Positions 7,801 to 16,384 are shown, numbered from the stretch's first letter. The stretch is 64,000 nt of DNA from Cellulomonas sp. PhB150 (GCF_003755175.1 NZ_RKHX01000006.1:1-64000), one strand, 5' to 3'. Translations and numbers: made by a program. Notes: generated from the sequence alone by a model not told the origin.

Positions 7801-9384
7801 ATGCACGCCACCACCACGCACCGCCGCGCGCTCGTCGCCACGGCGACGACCCTCGCGCTGTCCGCGACCGCCCTGCTCGGAGCCGTCGCCCCGGCGTCCG
7901 CCGCTGACCCGACCACGATCACGGGTCGCGTCACGTTCCCCGCGGGGCACACCGTGGTGTCCTACCAGGTCGTCGCGTTCGCCCCGGGTGCGCGCGGCAT
8001 CGACTCCCACATCTCCGGCCAGGTCGGCAAGGACGGGACGTTCGAGCTCGACGGGCTCACGGCCGGCACGGGTTACCAGCTGATGTTCCTGGACTCCTCG
8101 GGGGAGATCGCGACGGGCTACTACAAGGCGGGCGCCACCGAGGTTCCGCTGCCGTCCAGCGCGACCCTGGTCAAGGGCGGCGCCACCGGGATCACGATCC
8201 CGACGGTCGCGGCGTCGACGGTCTCCCTCACGATCGTCGGGCCCGGCGATGGGGAGGAGCCCTCGTGGCGCGAGACGTTCGCCCCCGTCCTGGTCGACAC
8301 GGAGCGCAACCGCCCGGCGGGCATCGTGGCGTCCAGCCCCGACGAGTCCGGCGCGTTCGTGATCGGTGGCGCGTTCCCGGGGGCCAGCTACCGGTTCGTG
8401 CTCCCGACGGCCGGACCTGACGACCTGAGCCTCGACGGCTACTACTACGCGGGCAACGGCTACGCGCTCGCGCCGAGCGCCGCAGCCGTCTCGATCAAGG
8501 CGGGGTCGACCGGCCTCAAGGCATTCGTCGCGGGCCCGTCCGGGACGACCCCGGCGGTCACGGGCACGGCCAAGGTCGCCTCGAAGCTGACCGCGGGTGC
8601 CGTGCCGTGGTCCTCGCCGAGCACCACGTCGTACCAGTGGCTGCGTGACGGTGCCGCGATCAGCGGGGCCACCTCGTCGGCGTACACGCTCGCGGCGGCG
8701 GACCTCGGCAAGAAGGTCAGCGTGCGTGCCGTCGCGCACCCCTCCAGCCCGACCCTCGGCGCAGTCGCGGTGACGTCCGCCGCCACCGCTCCGGTCGCCG
8801 CGGGCCCGTCGGCCGTGGTGAAGTCCGCTCCCCGGGTCTCCGGCACCGCCGCGGTCGGCAAGAAGCTCACGGCGTCGGCCGGTTCCTGGTCGCTCTCGGG
8901 CGTCTCGGCCAGCTACCAGTGGCTGCGCGGTGGCAAGCCCATCGCCGGCGCGACGAAGTCCTCGTACACGGTGACGACCAGCGACGTGGGCGCCAGGCTC
9001 TCGGTCCGCGTCACGGCCAAGGTGGCCGGCCGTGCGTCCTCGTCGGCGACGTCCTCGTCGACCGGGACGGTCGCGAAGGTCAGGCCGACCGTCGCCGCGA
9101 AGCTGTCGAAGAGCTCGGCGAAGCGCGGCTCGACGGTCAAGGTCACGGTCACCGTGAGGGCGACCGGCATCTCGAGGCCGACCGGCACGGTGACCGTCAA
9201 GGTCGGCACCAAGACCGTGAAGAAGACGGTGAAGGCGTCTGCCCAGGGCAAGGTCACGATCACCCTGCCGAAGCAGACGAGGAAGGCGACCTACAAGGTC
9301 ACCGCGTCGTTCAGCCCGTCGGGCACGACGGCCAAGGTCGCGACGAAGGCCACGGCCAAGCCCGTCAAGCTCACCATCGCCTGA
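7801..9384 (+). CDS. Secreted beta-rich protein with Ig-like repeats
   Basis: A protein of 527 residues; the ATG at 7801 follows GGAGGAACAC and gives a clean signal peptide (HRRALVATATTL..., likely cut after ASA at residue 34). Residues 35-250 hold two carboxypeptidase-regulatory/prealbumin-like modules (TTITGRVTFPAGHTVVSYQV; FELDGLTAGTGYQLMFLDSS). Two repeats of the form SYQWLRDGAAISGATSSAY (about 280-345 and 375-440) resemble Ig-like domains of bacterial surface proteins. A basic, Thr-rich Ig-like domain ends the protein (STVKVTVTVRATGISRPTGT). No enzyme motif and no wall anchor are visible. Function unknown; adhesion or matrix role is a guess. Confidence 0.8.
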   Translation: MHATTTHRRALVATATTLALSATALLGAVAPASAADPTTITGRVTFPAGHTVVSYQVVAFAPGARGIDSHISGQVGKDGTFELDGLTAGTGYQLMFLDSSGEIATGYYKAGATEVPLPSSATLVKGGATGITIPTVAASTVSLTIVGPGDGEEPSWRETFAPVLVDTERNRPAGIVASSPDESGAFVIGGAFPGASYRFVLPTAGPDDLSLDGYYYAGNGYALAPSAAAVSIKAGSTGLKAFVAGPSGTTPAVTGTAKVASKLTAGAVPWSSPSTTSYQWLRDGAAISGATSSAYTLAAADLGKKVSVRAVAHPSSPTLGAVAVTSAATAPVAAGPSAVVKSAPRVSGTAAVGKKLTASAGSWSLSGVSASYQWLRGGKPIAGATKSSYTVTTSDVGARLSVRVTAKVAGRASSSATSSSTGTVAKVRPTVAAKLSKSSAKRGSTVKVTVTVRATGISRPTGTVTVKVGTKTVKKTVKASAQGKVTITLPKQTRKATYKVTASFSPSGTTAKVATKATAKPVKLTIA

Positions 9385-9390
9385 CGTCTG

Positions 9391-9428
9391 ACGAGAGCCC
9401 CGGGTGGACGGTCACCCGGGGCTCTCGT
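9391..9428 (+). terminator. Hairpin terminator after the secreted protein
   Basis: Inverted repeat with 16-bp arms (9391-9406 and 9413-9428, starting ACGAGAGCCCCGGGT) around a 6-nt loop, 6 bp after the stop of the secreted-protein gene. Confidence 0.8.
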
Positions 9429-9448
9429 GCGCCCGGGCTCGGAATGTA

Positions 9449-9476
9449 CTTACCAGAGGTAATGAGTTAGGGTAAG
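9449..9476 (+). promoter_or_regulatory. Putative MarR operator/autoregulatory site
   Basis: Just upstream of the marR-type gene lies TTACC-AGA-GGTAA (9450-9462), a perfect 5-bp inverted repeat, and a further GGTAAG at 9471-9476 that is the exact complement of the CTTACC at 9449-9454. This AT-richer, symmetric stretch ends 4 bp before the start codon. MarR proteins usually bind such symmetric sites over their own promoters. Basis: symmetry is seen; binding is inferred. Confidence 0.5.
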
Positions 9477-9480
9477 CAAC

Positions 9481-9900
9481 ATGCCGACCCCCTCTCTTGC
9501 CTCCGAGCTGCGCGTTGCCGTCGGGCGCGCCTCGCGACGGATCCGCGCCGAGCGCGGCGAGGCGGGCCTGCCGGACAACCAGTTCTCGGTGCTGCTGTGG
9601 ATCGAGAAGCGCGGGCCGCTGACTCCCGGCCAGCTGGCCGAGCTCGAGCGCATCCAGCCGCCGTCGATGACCCGCACGGTCAACTGCCTGGCGGAGGACG
9701 GCCTCGTCAGCAAGGCGGCGCACCCCACCGACGGGCGCGCCGTGGTCGTGAGCCTCACCGCAGCGGGCAAGGCGGAGATCACCGAGACCCGTCGCCGCCG
9801 TGACACCTGGCTCGCCGTGCGCCTGGAGAACCTCACCGCCGACGAGCAGGCGCACCTGGCCGCCGCGACGGAGATCCTCCGGAGGCTTGCCGACTCGTGA
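9481..9900 (+). CDS. MarR-family transcriptional regulator
   Basis: A protein of 139 residues with the MarR winged-helix layout: LPDNQFSVLLWIEKRGPLTP, recognition-helix region QLAELERIQPPSMTRTVNCL, and the wing EDGLVSKAAHPTDGRAVVVSL, the usual D-x-R wing signature. The C-terminal helices would dimerise. The stop overlaps the GTG of the MFS transporter at 9897 by 4 nt, so regulator and exporter form one translationally coupled unit. This is the classical arrangement in which the regulator represses its own exporter until a toxic ligand binds. A symmetric candidate operator lies directly upstream. Confidence 0.9.
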   Translation: MPTPSLASELRVAVGRASRRIRAERGEAGLPDNQFSVLLWIEKRGPLTPGQLAELERIQPPSMTRTVNCLAEDGLVSKAAHPTDGRAVVVSLTAAGKAEITETRRRRDTWLAVRLENLTADEQAHLAAATEILRRLADS

Positions 9901-11219
9901 GCACGTTCGACTCCCTCAAGTTCCGCAACTACCGGCTCTGGTTCGCCGGTGCCCTCGTCGCGAACATCGGCACGTGGATGCAGCGCGTCGCCCAGGACTG
10001 GCTGGTCCTGACGCAGCTGTCCGACGAGTCCGGCGTCGCCGTCGGCATCACGACCGCGCTGCAGTTCGCGCCGGTGCTGCTGCTGTCCCCGTACGCCGGG
10101 CTGCTCGCGGACCGCGTGGACCGGCGCAAGCTGCTCATGGCCACCCAGGTCGCGCAGGGCGTGCTGGCGGCCGGCCTCGGCGCCCTCGTGCTGCTCGGCA
10201 ACGCCCAGCTCTGGCAGGTCTACGGCTTCGCGCTCATGCTCGGGTGCGTCGCGGCGGTCGACGGCCCCGTGCGCCAGACCTTCGTCGCGGAGCTCGTGCC
10301 CGCCGCGAAGCTGTCCAACGCCGTCGGCCTCAACAGCGCGTCGTTCAACGCGGCGCGCCTCATCGGCCCCGGCATCGCCGGCCTGGCCATCGCGGGCGTC
10401 GGCATCGGCTGGGTTTTCGTCATCAACGCGGCCACGTTCGCCGCGACGATCTTCTCGCTGACCCGGATGCGCACCTCCGAGCTGCGGCAGATGCCGAGCG
10501 CGCCGCGCTCCAAGGGGCAGATTCGCGAGGGCGTCGCCTACGTCCGGGGGCGCAGCGACATCCTCGTCATCATGGTCGTCGTCGGCGTCGTCTCGACGTT
10601 CGGCCTCAACTTCCAGCTCACCAGCGCCATGATGGCGCGCACCGAGTTCGGCAAGGGCGCGGGGGAGTACGGCATCCTCGGCTCGATCCTGGCGATCGGC
10701 TCGCTCACCGGCGCGCTGCTCGCCGCGCGGCGCGAGCGCCCCCGCGTGCGGCTCGTGATCGGCTCGGCGTTCGCATTCGGGATCGCGACGGGCGCGATGG
10801 CGCTCATGCCCACGTACACGTCCTACGCGCTGGCCGGCATCCCGGTCGGCCTCGCGTCGCTCACGATGATGACCGCCGCCAACTCGACCATCCAGATGAG
10901 CACCGACCCCGCGGTCCGCGGCCGTGTCATGGCGCTCTACATGATGGTGTTCCTCGGCGCGACGCCCATCGGGTCGCCCATCGTCGGGTGGATCGGCGAG
11001 CAGTTCGGGCCGCGCTGGGCCATCGGCATCGGGTCGATCACCGCGATCCTCGTGTCGCTCGGTGCGGCGCTGTGGGCCCGCCGGGCGTGGGGGCTGCGCG
11101 TGCGCTACCACCTGCACGCGCCGCACCTCGACGTCGCGTACCTGCCCGAGCGGCGGCGCGAGGCGCAGGTCGCCCGCGTGGGTGCGGCGGACGTGGCCGA
11201 CGAGGTCACCGCCGCCTGA
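9897..11219 (+). CDS. MFS transporter (MFS_3/EntS-like exporter)
   Basis: A protein of 440 residues starting with a GTG that overlaps the marR stop. It begins FDSLKFRNYRLWFAGALVANIGTWMQRVAQDWLVL, the typical opening of the MFS_3 (enterobactin-exporter-like) family. The motif-A-like loop GLLADRVDRRKLL lies between spans 2 and 3, and about twelve hydrophobic spans are seen. The C-terminal 45 residues are hydrophilic and Arg/His-rich, longer than usual. Likely a drug or siderophore-type exporter regulated by the MarR protein; the substrate is unknown. Confidence 0.88.
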   Translation: MSTFDSLKFRNYRLWFAGALVANIGTWMQRVAQDWLVLTQLSDESGVAVGITTALQFAPVLLLSPYAGLLADRVDRRKLLMATQVAQGVLAAGLGALVLLGNAQLWQVYGFALMLGCVAAVDGPVRQTFVAELVPAAKLSNAVGLNSASFNAARLIGPGIAGLAIAGVGIGWVFVINAATFAATIFSLTRMRTSELRQMPSAPRSKGQIREGVAYVRGRSDILVIMVVVGVVSTFGLNFQLTSAMMARTEFGKGAGEYGILGSILAIGSLTGALLAARRERPRVRLVIGSAFAFGIATGAMALMPTYTSYALAGIPVGLASLTMMTAANSTIQMSTDPAVRGRVMALYMMVFLGATPIGSPIVGWIGEQFGPRWAIGIGSITAILVSLGAALWARRAWGLRVRYHLHAPHLDVAYLPERRREAQVARVGAADVADEVTAA

Positions 11220-11227
11220 TCGCTGGC

Positions 11228-11246
11228 GGCCGGGTGAATCCCGGCC
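11228..11246 (+). terminator. Small hairpin after the MFS gene
   Basis: GGCCGGG-TGAAT-CCCGGCC, 7-bp arms with a 5-nt loop, 8 bp after the transporter stop. A plausible terminator, without a T-run. Confidence 0.5.
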
Positions 11247-11288
11247 AGGACGGACGGTCCGTGATGTCCGGTATGTGACGATCGACCC

Positions 11289-13085
11289 GTGAGCGCACAG
11301 GTCGAGGGCCCGACGAGCGAGGCGCCGACGACGGACGAACCTCGCCGCCCCCGCGGCCGGGCCGGCCGCCGGTTCGCGCTGGTCGTGGTGATCGTCGTCG
11401 TCCTGCTCCTCGCGGTGGCCGGCTGGGTGGCGTTCCGCGCCGTGCAGGCGACGGGCGCCCTGATGGACGCGCGGGCGGTGGTCGGCTCGGTCGAGTCCGG
11501 CGTCGACGCGCGCGACGCCGACGCGTTGGACGCCGCGCTGCCCGCGGCCCAGGACGCGACGGCCCGGGCCCGCAGGGCCTCGTCGGACCCCGTGTGGAAG
11601 GTCGTCGAGCACGTCCCCTGGGTGGGTGACCAGCTCCGTGCGGTCAGCACCGTCTCGGCGGCGCTCGACGACGTCACGCAGCAGGCGCTGCCCGCGGTGC
11701 AGGACGTCGGCGACCTCGTGCAGGGCAGTGCCCTGCGGAGGGACGACGGGTCGATCGACGTCGCGGCGCTCGCCGCGGCCGCCCCGACGCTTTCGGCGGC
11801 GTCCGACGTCGCGACGGCCGCGCACACGCAGGTCGCCGGGATCGACACCGAAGCGCTCGTCGGGCCGCTCGCCGGGCCGGTGCAGGACGCCGAGGACGGG
11901 CTCGCGACCGTGGCGGGGCTGCTGGCGGGCGTCGACCGGGCCGCGGCGCTCGTCCCGCCCATGCTGGGCGCCGACGGGCCGCGCACCTACCTCGTGCTCG
12001 CGCTCAACTCCGCCGAGCTGCGCAGCGCGGGGGGCATCGTCGGCAGCATCCTCGAGGTCAAGGCCGACGACGGCCACCTGAGCCTGGGCCGCCAGGTGAG
12101 CACCGCGGACCTGCCCGGGCTCGACGCGTCCGTCCTGCCGCTCACGGACGCGGAGAAGACGCTGTACGGCGACCGCCTGGGCCGGTGGATCCAGAACGCC
12201 GTGGCGACGCCGGACTTCCCGCGTGCCGCGGAGCTGATCACCGCGCGCTGGAAGGCGGACGTGCACGGCACGGTCGACGGCGTCGTGGCGACGGACCCCG
12301 TGGCCGTCCAGGCCGTGCTCGGCGCGCTCGGTCCCGTGCAGGCGGCGGACGGCAGCACGCTCGAGGCGGACTCGATCCTGCAGCTGCTGCTGCGCGACAC
12401 CTACCGCGACGCCAAGAACGGTGCGGCCGCCGACCGGGTGTTCTCCTCGGTGGCAGGCAGCATCTTCGGGGCGCTGACCGGGGGAGCCGGCACGTCGCAG
12501 GGCCTCGTCGACGCGATCTCGACCGCCTCGGGGGAGGGGCGCTTCCGGCTGTGGTCCGCGCACGAGAAGGAGCAGTCCGTCCTGGGCGCCACGGAGCTGG
12601 GCAGCGCGTTCCTCTCGGGCGACCACCCGGACGCCGTCGGCGTGTTCCTCAACGACGCGACCGAGGCCAAGCTCGACTACTACCTGACGTCCGACGTCAC
12701 CGTGAGGTGCTCGCCCGACGACGCGACGGCCGCGGTGACCGTCACGCTCACCTACGACCCGCCCAAGGACGTCACGTCCCTGCCGCGGTACGTGGTCGGC
12801 GCGCGGCCCGGAGCCGTCCCGGCGGGCTCGCTGGCGACGGGCGTGGTGTTCTACGCGCCGGTCGGGGCGCCGCTCGACGCCGTCACGCAGGAGGGCGTGC
12901 TCGTCGCGGGCGACGCCGCCGACGAGGCGGGCCGCAGGGCGCTCGTCGCGACGTCCGTCCTGGCCCCCGGCGCGAGCACGAGCTACGAGATGACCGTCCC
13001 GGTGCACGCCGGAGCGGTCGAGGTGTGGACCACGCCGACCGTCCGCGCGACGGGTTACGTCCGGGCGTCCTGCGCGACTGGGTGA
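11289..13085 (+). CDS. DUF4012-family membrane protein
   Basis: A protein of 598 residues from a GTG start. A hydrophilic, basic N-terminus (RRPRGRAGRR) precedes one membrane span (FALVVVIVVVLLLAVAGWVA, about residues 30-55); the rest should be outside. The exported part contains the DUF4012 hallmarks: YLVLALNSAELRSAGGIVGS near residues 236-255, and a later segment DHPDAVGVFLNDATEAKLDYYL. The family is common in actinobacteria near polysaccharide and wall genes, but its function is unknown. The next gene encodes a wall-anchored-type protein; a 120-bp gap suggests a separate promoter. Confidence 0.82.
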   Translation: MSAQVEGPTSEAPTTDEPRRPRGRAGRRFALVVVIVVVLLLAVAGWVAFRAVQATGALMDARAVVGSVESGVDARDADALDAALPAAQDATARARRASSDPVWKVVEHVPWVGDQLRAVSTVSAALDDVTQQALPAVQDVGDLVQGSALRRDDGSIDVAALAAAAPTLSAASDVATAAHTQVAGIDTEALVGPLAGPVQDAEDGLATVAGLLAGVDRAAALVPPMLGADGPRTYLVLALNSAELRSAGGIVGSILEVKADDGHLSLGRQVSTADLPGLDASVLPLTDAEKTLYGDRLGRWIQNAVATPDFPRAAELITARWKADVHGTVDGVVATDPVAVQAVLGALGPVQAADGSTLEADSILQLLLRDTYRDAKNGAAADRVFSSVAGSIFGALTGGAGTSQGLVDAISTASGEGRFRLWSAHEKEQSVLGATELGSAFLSGDHPDAVGVFLNDATEAKLDYYLTSDVTVRCSPDDATAAVTVTLTYDPPKDVTSLPRYVVGARPGAVPAGSLATGVVFYAPVGAPLDAVTQEGVLVAGDAADEAGRRALVATSVLAPGASTSYEMTVPVHAGAVEVWTTPTVRATGYVRASCATG

Positions 13086-13207
13086 ATTCAGCCCTTCGGG
13101 TGGCCGATTGTCCGAAATCACCCGATCCGCCGCTATTGTTGCGGCTTGCGCGGGGTGAGGATTGCCACGAACCACCGCAATCCGACCACCCTCAGGGGGA
13201 GAACGTC

Positions 13208-14011
13208 ATGGCCAGAATCGCCAAAGTCGGCCTCGCGGCACTCGCCGCGCTGGCCCTGATGCTGCTGGCGCCTGGGCAGGCCATGGCGAGCGGCGCCGTC
13301 CGCGCCGCGGACCCGACGCCGTCGCAGTCCGCCGCGGCCCCCACGCCCAGCCCGACCGTCTACGGCTGCCTCGTCGGCGAGGACGAGTACGGCACCAAGC
13401 TGCCGTGCGAGCTGCGCGTCGAGGTGCTCACGCCGATCTGCGACAACGAGGTCCCCAAGCTCCGGTACAAGGTCGTCGCCGTCGGCTCGCCCAACACGAA
13501 GGTCAAGATCACCTGGGTCAACCCGAGCGGCCCCGACGTGGTCCAGGCCGACCTGCCCCTGGAGGGCACCGTGCTGTGGCCCGGCGCCGTGCAGGACGCG
13601 AGCGGCCGCGGCATCGACTGGCCCGGCTGGCGCCTGGAGAACGGCGTGTGGGTCGAGGGCGACGAGTTCGACTGGGTCCGCCCCAGCGTCTCGGTGCTGT
13701 TCCAGGTCAACCCGGAGATGACGGTCAGCGTCGCGTACCCGCCGTCGAGCCCGCAGTGCCTGACGAACCCGCCGTCGTCCACGCCGAGCCCCACGCCGAC
13801 GACGCCCGACACCGAGGTGCTCGTGGACAACCCGACGCCGAACCCGTCGACCCCCGACACCGAGGTCCTGGTGGACAACCCGCTCCCGCCCGAGGTGGCA
13901 GCGACCGGCTCGAACGTCGCTCCCCTCCTGATCGGCGCCGGCATCCTCGTCGGCGGCGGCCTCCTCGTGGTCCTGCTGGTCAACCGGCAGCGCCGCAGCA
14001 CCCAGGGCTGA
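13208..14011 (+). CDS. Secreted protein with VAATG-type wall-anchor tail
   Basis: A protein of 267 residues. The ATG at 13208 follows AGGGGGAGAACGTC and yields a signal peptide (AKVGLAALAALALMLLAPGQ, cut near AMA-S). The body has four cysteines and no recognised domain. It ends with a Pro/Ser/Thr-rich stretch in which TPDTEVLVDNP occurs twice, then VAATGSN, a hydrophobic helix (APLLIGAGILVGGGLLVVLL) and a basic tail NRQRR. This resembles an actinobacterial class E sortase signal (LAxTG), with V replacing L. Wall anchoring is therefore likely but not certain. No sortase gene is nearby. Confidence 0.72.
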   Translation: MARIAKVGLAALAALALMLLAPGQAMASGAVRAADPTPSQSAAAPTPSPTVYGCLVGEDEYGTKLPCELRVEVLTPICDNEVPKLRYKVVAVGSPNTKVKITWVNPSGPDVVQADLPLEGTVLWPGAVQDASGRGIDWPGWRLENGVWVEGDEFDWVRPSVSVLFQVNPEMTVSVAYPPSSPQCLTNPPSSTPSPTPTTPDTEVLVDNPTPNPSTPDTEVLVDNPLPPEVAATGSNVAPLLIGAGILVGGGLLVVLLVNRQRRSTQG

Positions 14012-14023
14012 GCCTGAGCCCGA

Positions 14024-14065
14024 CCGACGCCCGTCCGTCCGCACCCGCGGACCGGCGGGCGTCGG
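14024..14065 (+). terminator. Hairpin terminator
   Basis: Arms CCGACGCCCG (14024-14033) and CGGGCGTCGG (14056-14065) with a nested inner stem GTCCGC/GCGGAC. It lies 13 bp after the stop of the preceding gene and separates it from the DtxR-type regulator. Confidence 0.7.
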
Positions 14066-14201
14066 CGCGCCAGGTCCGCCCCCAGGTGCGGGCTGGAGCA
14101 ACTACCCTGGGCCCACGTGCACGCGCCAGGGCTCTGCCCGCGCGCGACCCCTTGTGACGGGCACAGGGACGGGCACGGGTGACACGACGCGGAGGCCAGC
14201 G

Positions 14202-14903
14202 GTGAGCGACCTGATCGACACGACCGAGATGTACCTGAAGACGATCTACGAGCTCACCGAAGAAGGCATCACCCCGCTGCGCGCGCGCATCGCCGAGCGC
14301 CTCGGCCACTCGGGGCCCACGGTCTCCCAGACGGTGGCGCGCATGGAGCGCGACGGTCTCGTCGTCGTCTCCGGCGACCGGCACCTCGAGCTCACCGAGG
14401 TGGGCCACGGCAAGGCCGTGCGCGTCATGCGCAAGCACCGCCTCGCGGAGCGGCTGCTCACCGACGTCGTCGGGCTCGAGTGGCCCTACGTCCACGAGGA
14501 GGCCTGCCGCTGGGAGCACGTGATGAGCGAGCGCGTCGAGAAGCGCCTCGCCGCGCTCCTGGACCACCCGCACTTCGACCCCTACGGCAACCCGATCCCG
14601 GGGCTGGGCGAGATCGGCGAGGAGGTGACGCGGGTCGGGTTCCTCGACGGCGTCGCGTCCGTGCTGACGCTGCTCGACGGGGGAGGCCTGGCCGACGGCC
14701 GCGCGACGGTGGCCCGGATCGCCGAGCCGCTGCAGGTCGACGTCGAGCTGCTGACCCGCCTCGCCGAGGCGGGCGTGGTCCCGAACGCGGAGGTCACCGT
14801 CGAGCGCGGCGTGGGCATCGTGACGGTCGGCGCCCCGGGTGCGACGACGGTCCTGGACCTGCCCGACGACGTGGCGCGGCACATCTTCGTCACCACGCGC
14901 TGA
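14202..14903 (+). CDS. DtxR/IdeR-family metal-dependent repressor
   Basis: A protein of 233 residues. I chose the GTG at 14202 (VSDLIDTTEMYLKTIYELTE), preceded by CGGAGGCC, over an in-frame GTG at 14154. The N-terminal winged helix reads ARIAERLGHSGPTVSQTVARMERDGLV; the dimer/metal-binding domain has HRLAERLL, WPYVHEEACRWEHVMS and HPHFDPYGNPIP, containing the Cys, Glu and His ligands of IdeR/DtxR. The C-terminal 80 residues fit the SH3-like third domain. It would bind Fe(II) or Mn(II) and repress metal uptake genes. Length fits IdeR (about 230). No metal transporter is adjacent. Confidence 0.92.
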   Translation: MSDLIDTTEMYLKTIYELTEEGITPLRARIAERLGHSGPTVSQTVARMERDGLVVVSGDRHLELTEVGHGKAVRVMRKHRLAERLLTDVVGLEWPYVHEEACRWEHVMSERVEKRLAALLDHPHFDPYGNPIPGLGEIGEEVTRVGFLDGVASVLTLLDGGGLADGRATVARIAEPLQVDVELLTRLAEAGVVPNAEVTVERGVGIVTVGAPGATTVLDLPDDVARHIFVTTR

Positions 14904-14913
14904 GACCGGCTCA

Positions 14914-14949
14914 CGAACCCCCCGCGGCCCGTCGGTCGTGGGGGGTTCG
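14914..14949 (+). terminator. Hairpin terminator after the DtxR-type gene
   Basis: Arms CGAACCCCCC (14914-14923) and GGGGGGTTCG (14940-14949), 10 bp, loop 16 nt, 10 bp after the regulator stop. Confidence 0.72.
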
Positions 14950-15234
14950 GCCGTCCCGGGGAGGGTCGCACGGCCCCGCTCGTCGTGGGGATCGTCCCGG
15001 CGTGTCCGAATCGTGACGAGCCTGCTCGCATCACCCGGCTGGGTGAACCCGGGGAGATGCCTGTGCCACGGCCCTGACCTGCACCGATGCGCGGGCGGCC
15101 GCGGGCTCTCGGACGAATGTTCAGATCCTCGCCATTTTCTCGTGATCGGAACGTGACATGTCGCTGGGTGTCAGGTACGTTCATCCTGCTTCTAGGAACC
15201 CCTCCTCCAAGAAGCCCTCGAGCGGAACGCCAAA
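14950..15234 (+). other. Long non-coding stretch upstream of the riboswitch
   Basis: About 285 bp with no convincing gene on either strand. It must hold the promoter for the NlpC/P60 transcript. The least GC-rich part, around 15115-15195 (for example ATTTTCTCGTGATC), is the likeliest core-promoter region, but I cannot fix -35 and -10 hexamers with confidence. Together with the riboswitch it makes a leader region of up to about 470 bp. Confidence 0.4.
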
Positions 15235-15418
15235 CCCTGCCGCCGCCACGAGGTCCGTACGAACCGCCGGCAGGGGCGGGGGACCCAATTGTGGGCACCG
15301 GATGTCTCGGTGTCCTTGGGGTGAAGCCCCGACGAACGACCTCCGGGTCGGCCGTCGAGGCCGGGTGTTTCTCCCACCCGAACCCGACAGCTCACCTCGT
15401 AGGCGTAACGGAGAGGCA
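15235..15418 (+). ncRNA. c-di-AMP riboswitch (ydaO-yuaA type)
   Basis: An RNA leader directly in front of the NlpC/P60 gene. The closing part reads CCCGAACCCGACAGCTCACC followed by TCGTAGGCG, and the opening part reads GGCGGGGGACCCAATTG and then GGGGTGAA. These are the conserved segments of the ydaO-yuaA class, which binds cyclic di-AMP. An additional stem CCCTGCCG (15235-15242)/CGGCAGGG (15268-15275) opens the region. In actinobacteria this riboswitch commonly controls resuscitation-promoting factors and wall hydrolases, and c-di-AMP binding usually lowers expression. The 5' boundary is approximate; the core from about 15263 to 15418 is the secure part. Confidence 0.88.
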
Positions 15419-15423
15419 CTCGC

Positions 15424-16224
15424 GTGACCGTGAGCACCACCACACGCGCCCGTCACAGGGCAGCACGGCGGCCATCGACGCCGCTGACCGAGCTGGCGTC
15501 CGTCGCGTCGGACCAGCTCGGCACCGTCGGTCGCCGGACGGCAGTCGTCGCAGCCTCGTCGGGCCTCGTGGTCTCGATGATGGGCGCGCCGGCCTTCGCC
15601 GCCCCGACGGACGACACCGTCACCGGCGCCCTCGCGGCCGTCGACACCGACGCCCTGACCGCCTCGGCCAAGGCCGTCCTGGCGTCCGGCCCGGTCGTCA
15701 GCGCCCCGGCCGACGCCAAGTGGACGGTCGACTCGCCGGTCATCAAGGCCGTCAAGCCGAAGCCCGTCGTCGAGAAGGTCGTCGTGGCGCCCGTCGTCGC
15801 GTCGACCGCGGTCTCGCGCAGCACCCTGCGCACCTCGGACGCGAGCGACAGCAACGACGACGTCGCGAACAGCCCCGTCCCGCAGTCCGTCTCGGGCAAC
15901 GCCGTCCTCGAGGTCGCCGCCCGCTACGTCGGCACCCCGTACGTCTCCGGTGGCTCGGCCCCCGGTGGCTTCGACTGCTCGGGCTTCGTGTCCTACGTCT
16001 TCAAGCAGCTCGGCATCTCGCTGCCGCGCACCTCGGGCGGCATCCGCTCGGTGGGCACGGTCATCTCGCGGGCCGACGCCAAGCCGGGCGACCTCATCTG
16101 GACCCCGGGCCACATCGCGATCTACGCGGGTGGCAACCAGCAGATCGACTCGCCCCGCCCGGGCAAGACGATCCAGTTCCGGGGGATCTGGCAGCGCTCG
16201 CCCGTCTTCCTGCGGGTCGGCTGA
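15424..16224 (+). CDS. Secreted NlpC/P60 peptidoglycan hydrolase
   Basis: A protein of 266 residues starting at the GTG at 15424, behind GGAGAGGCAC, 5 nt after the riboswitch. A long N-terminal signal region (about residues 35-60, VAASSGLVVSMMGAPAFA) is followed by a Ser/Val/Lys-rich linker to about 155. The NlpC/P60 domain covers residues 158-266: catalytic C185 in GGFDCSGFVSYVF, H230 in WTPGHIAIYAGG, and the downstream polar residue in the NQQIDSP segment. Such enzymes cut D-Glu-diaminopimelate bonds in the wall stem peptide, usually during cell separation. Regulation by c-di-AMP through the leader is expected. A 20-bp palindrome follows the gene. Confidence 0.93.
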   Translation: MTVSTTTRARHRAARRPSTPLTELASVASDQLGTVGRRTAVVAASSGLVVSMMGAPAFAAPTDDTVTGALAAVDTDALTASAKAVLASGPVVSAPADAKWTVDSPVIKAVKPKPVVEKVVVAPVVASTAVSRSTLRTSDASDSNDDVANSPVPQSVSGNAVLEVAARYVGTPYVSGGSAPGGFDCSGFVSYVFKQLGISLPRTSGGIRSVGTVISRADAKPGDLIWTPGHIAIYAGGNQQIDSPRPGKTIQFRGIWQRSPVFLRVG

Positions 16225-16240
16225 CCAGCACGCACTTCCT

Positions 16241-16280
16241 CGACGAGGCCCCGACGACACGTGTCGTCGGGGCCTCGTCG
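16241..16280 (+). terminator. 40-bp perfect palindrome terminator
   Basis: Each half is 20 bases; the left half starts CGACGAGGCCCCGACGACAC and the right half is its exact complement. It lies 16 bp after the NlpC/P60 stop and is the strongest hairpin in the window. It may terminate in both directions. Confidence 0.82.
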
Positions 16281-16384
16281 CGTTCCGGACAGCCTCTGTG
16301 GTTACTCTGGTCGCGCACCACGCTGCATCTACGCTCCGCCGGGCCGGCAGCCAGCCGGTCCGACTTCCCGGTCGGGAGTCTGCC

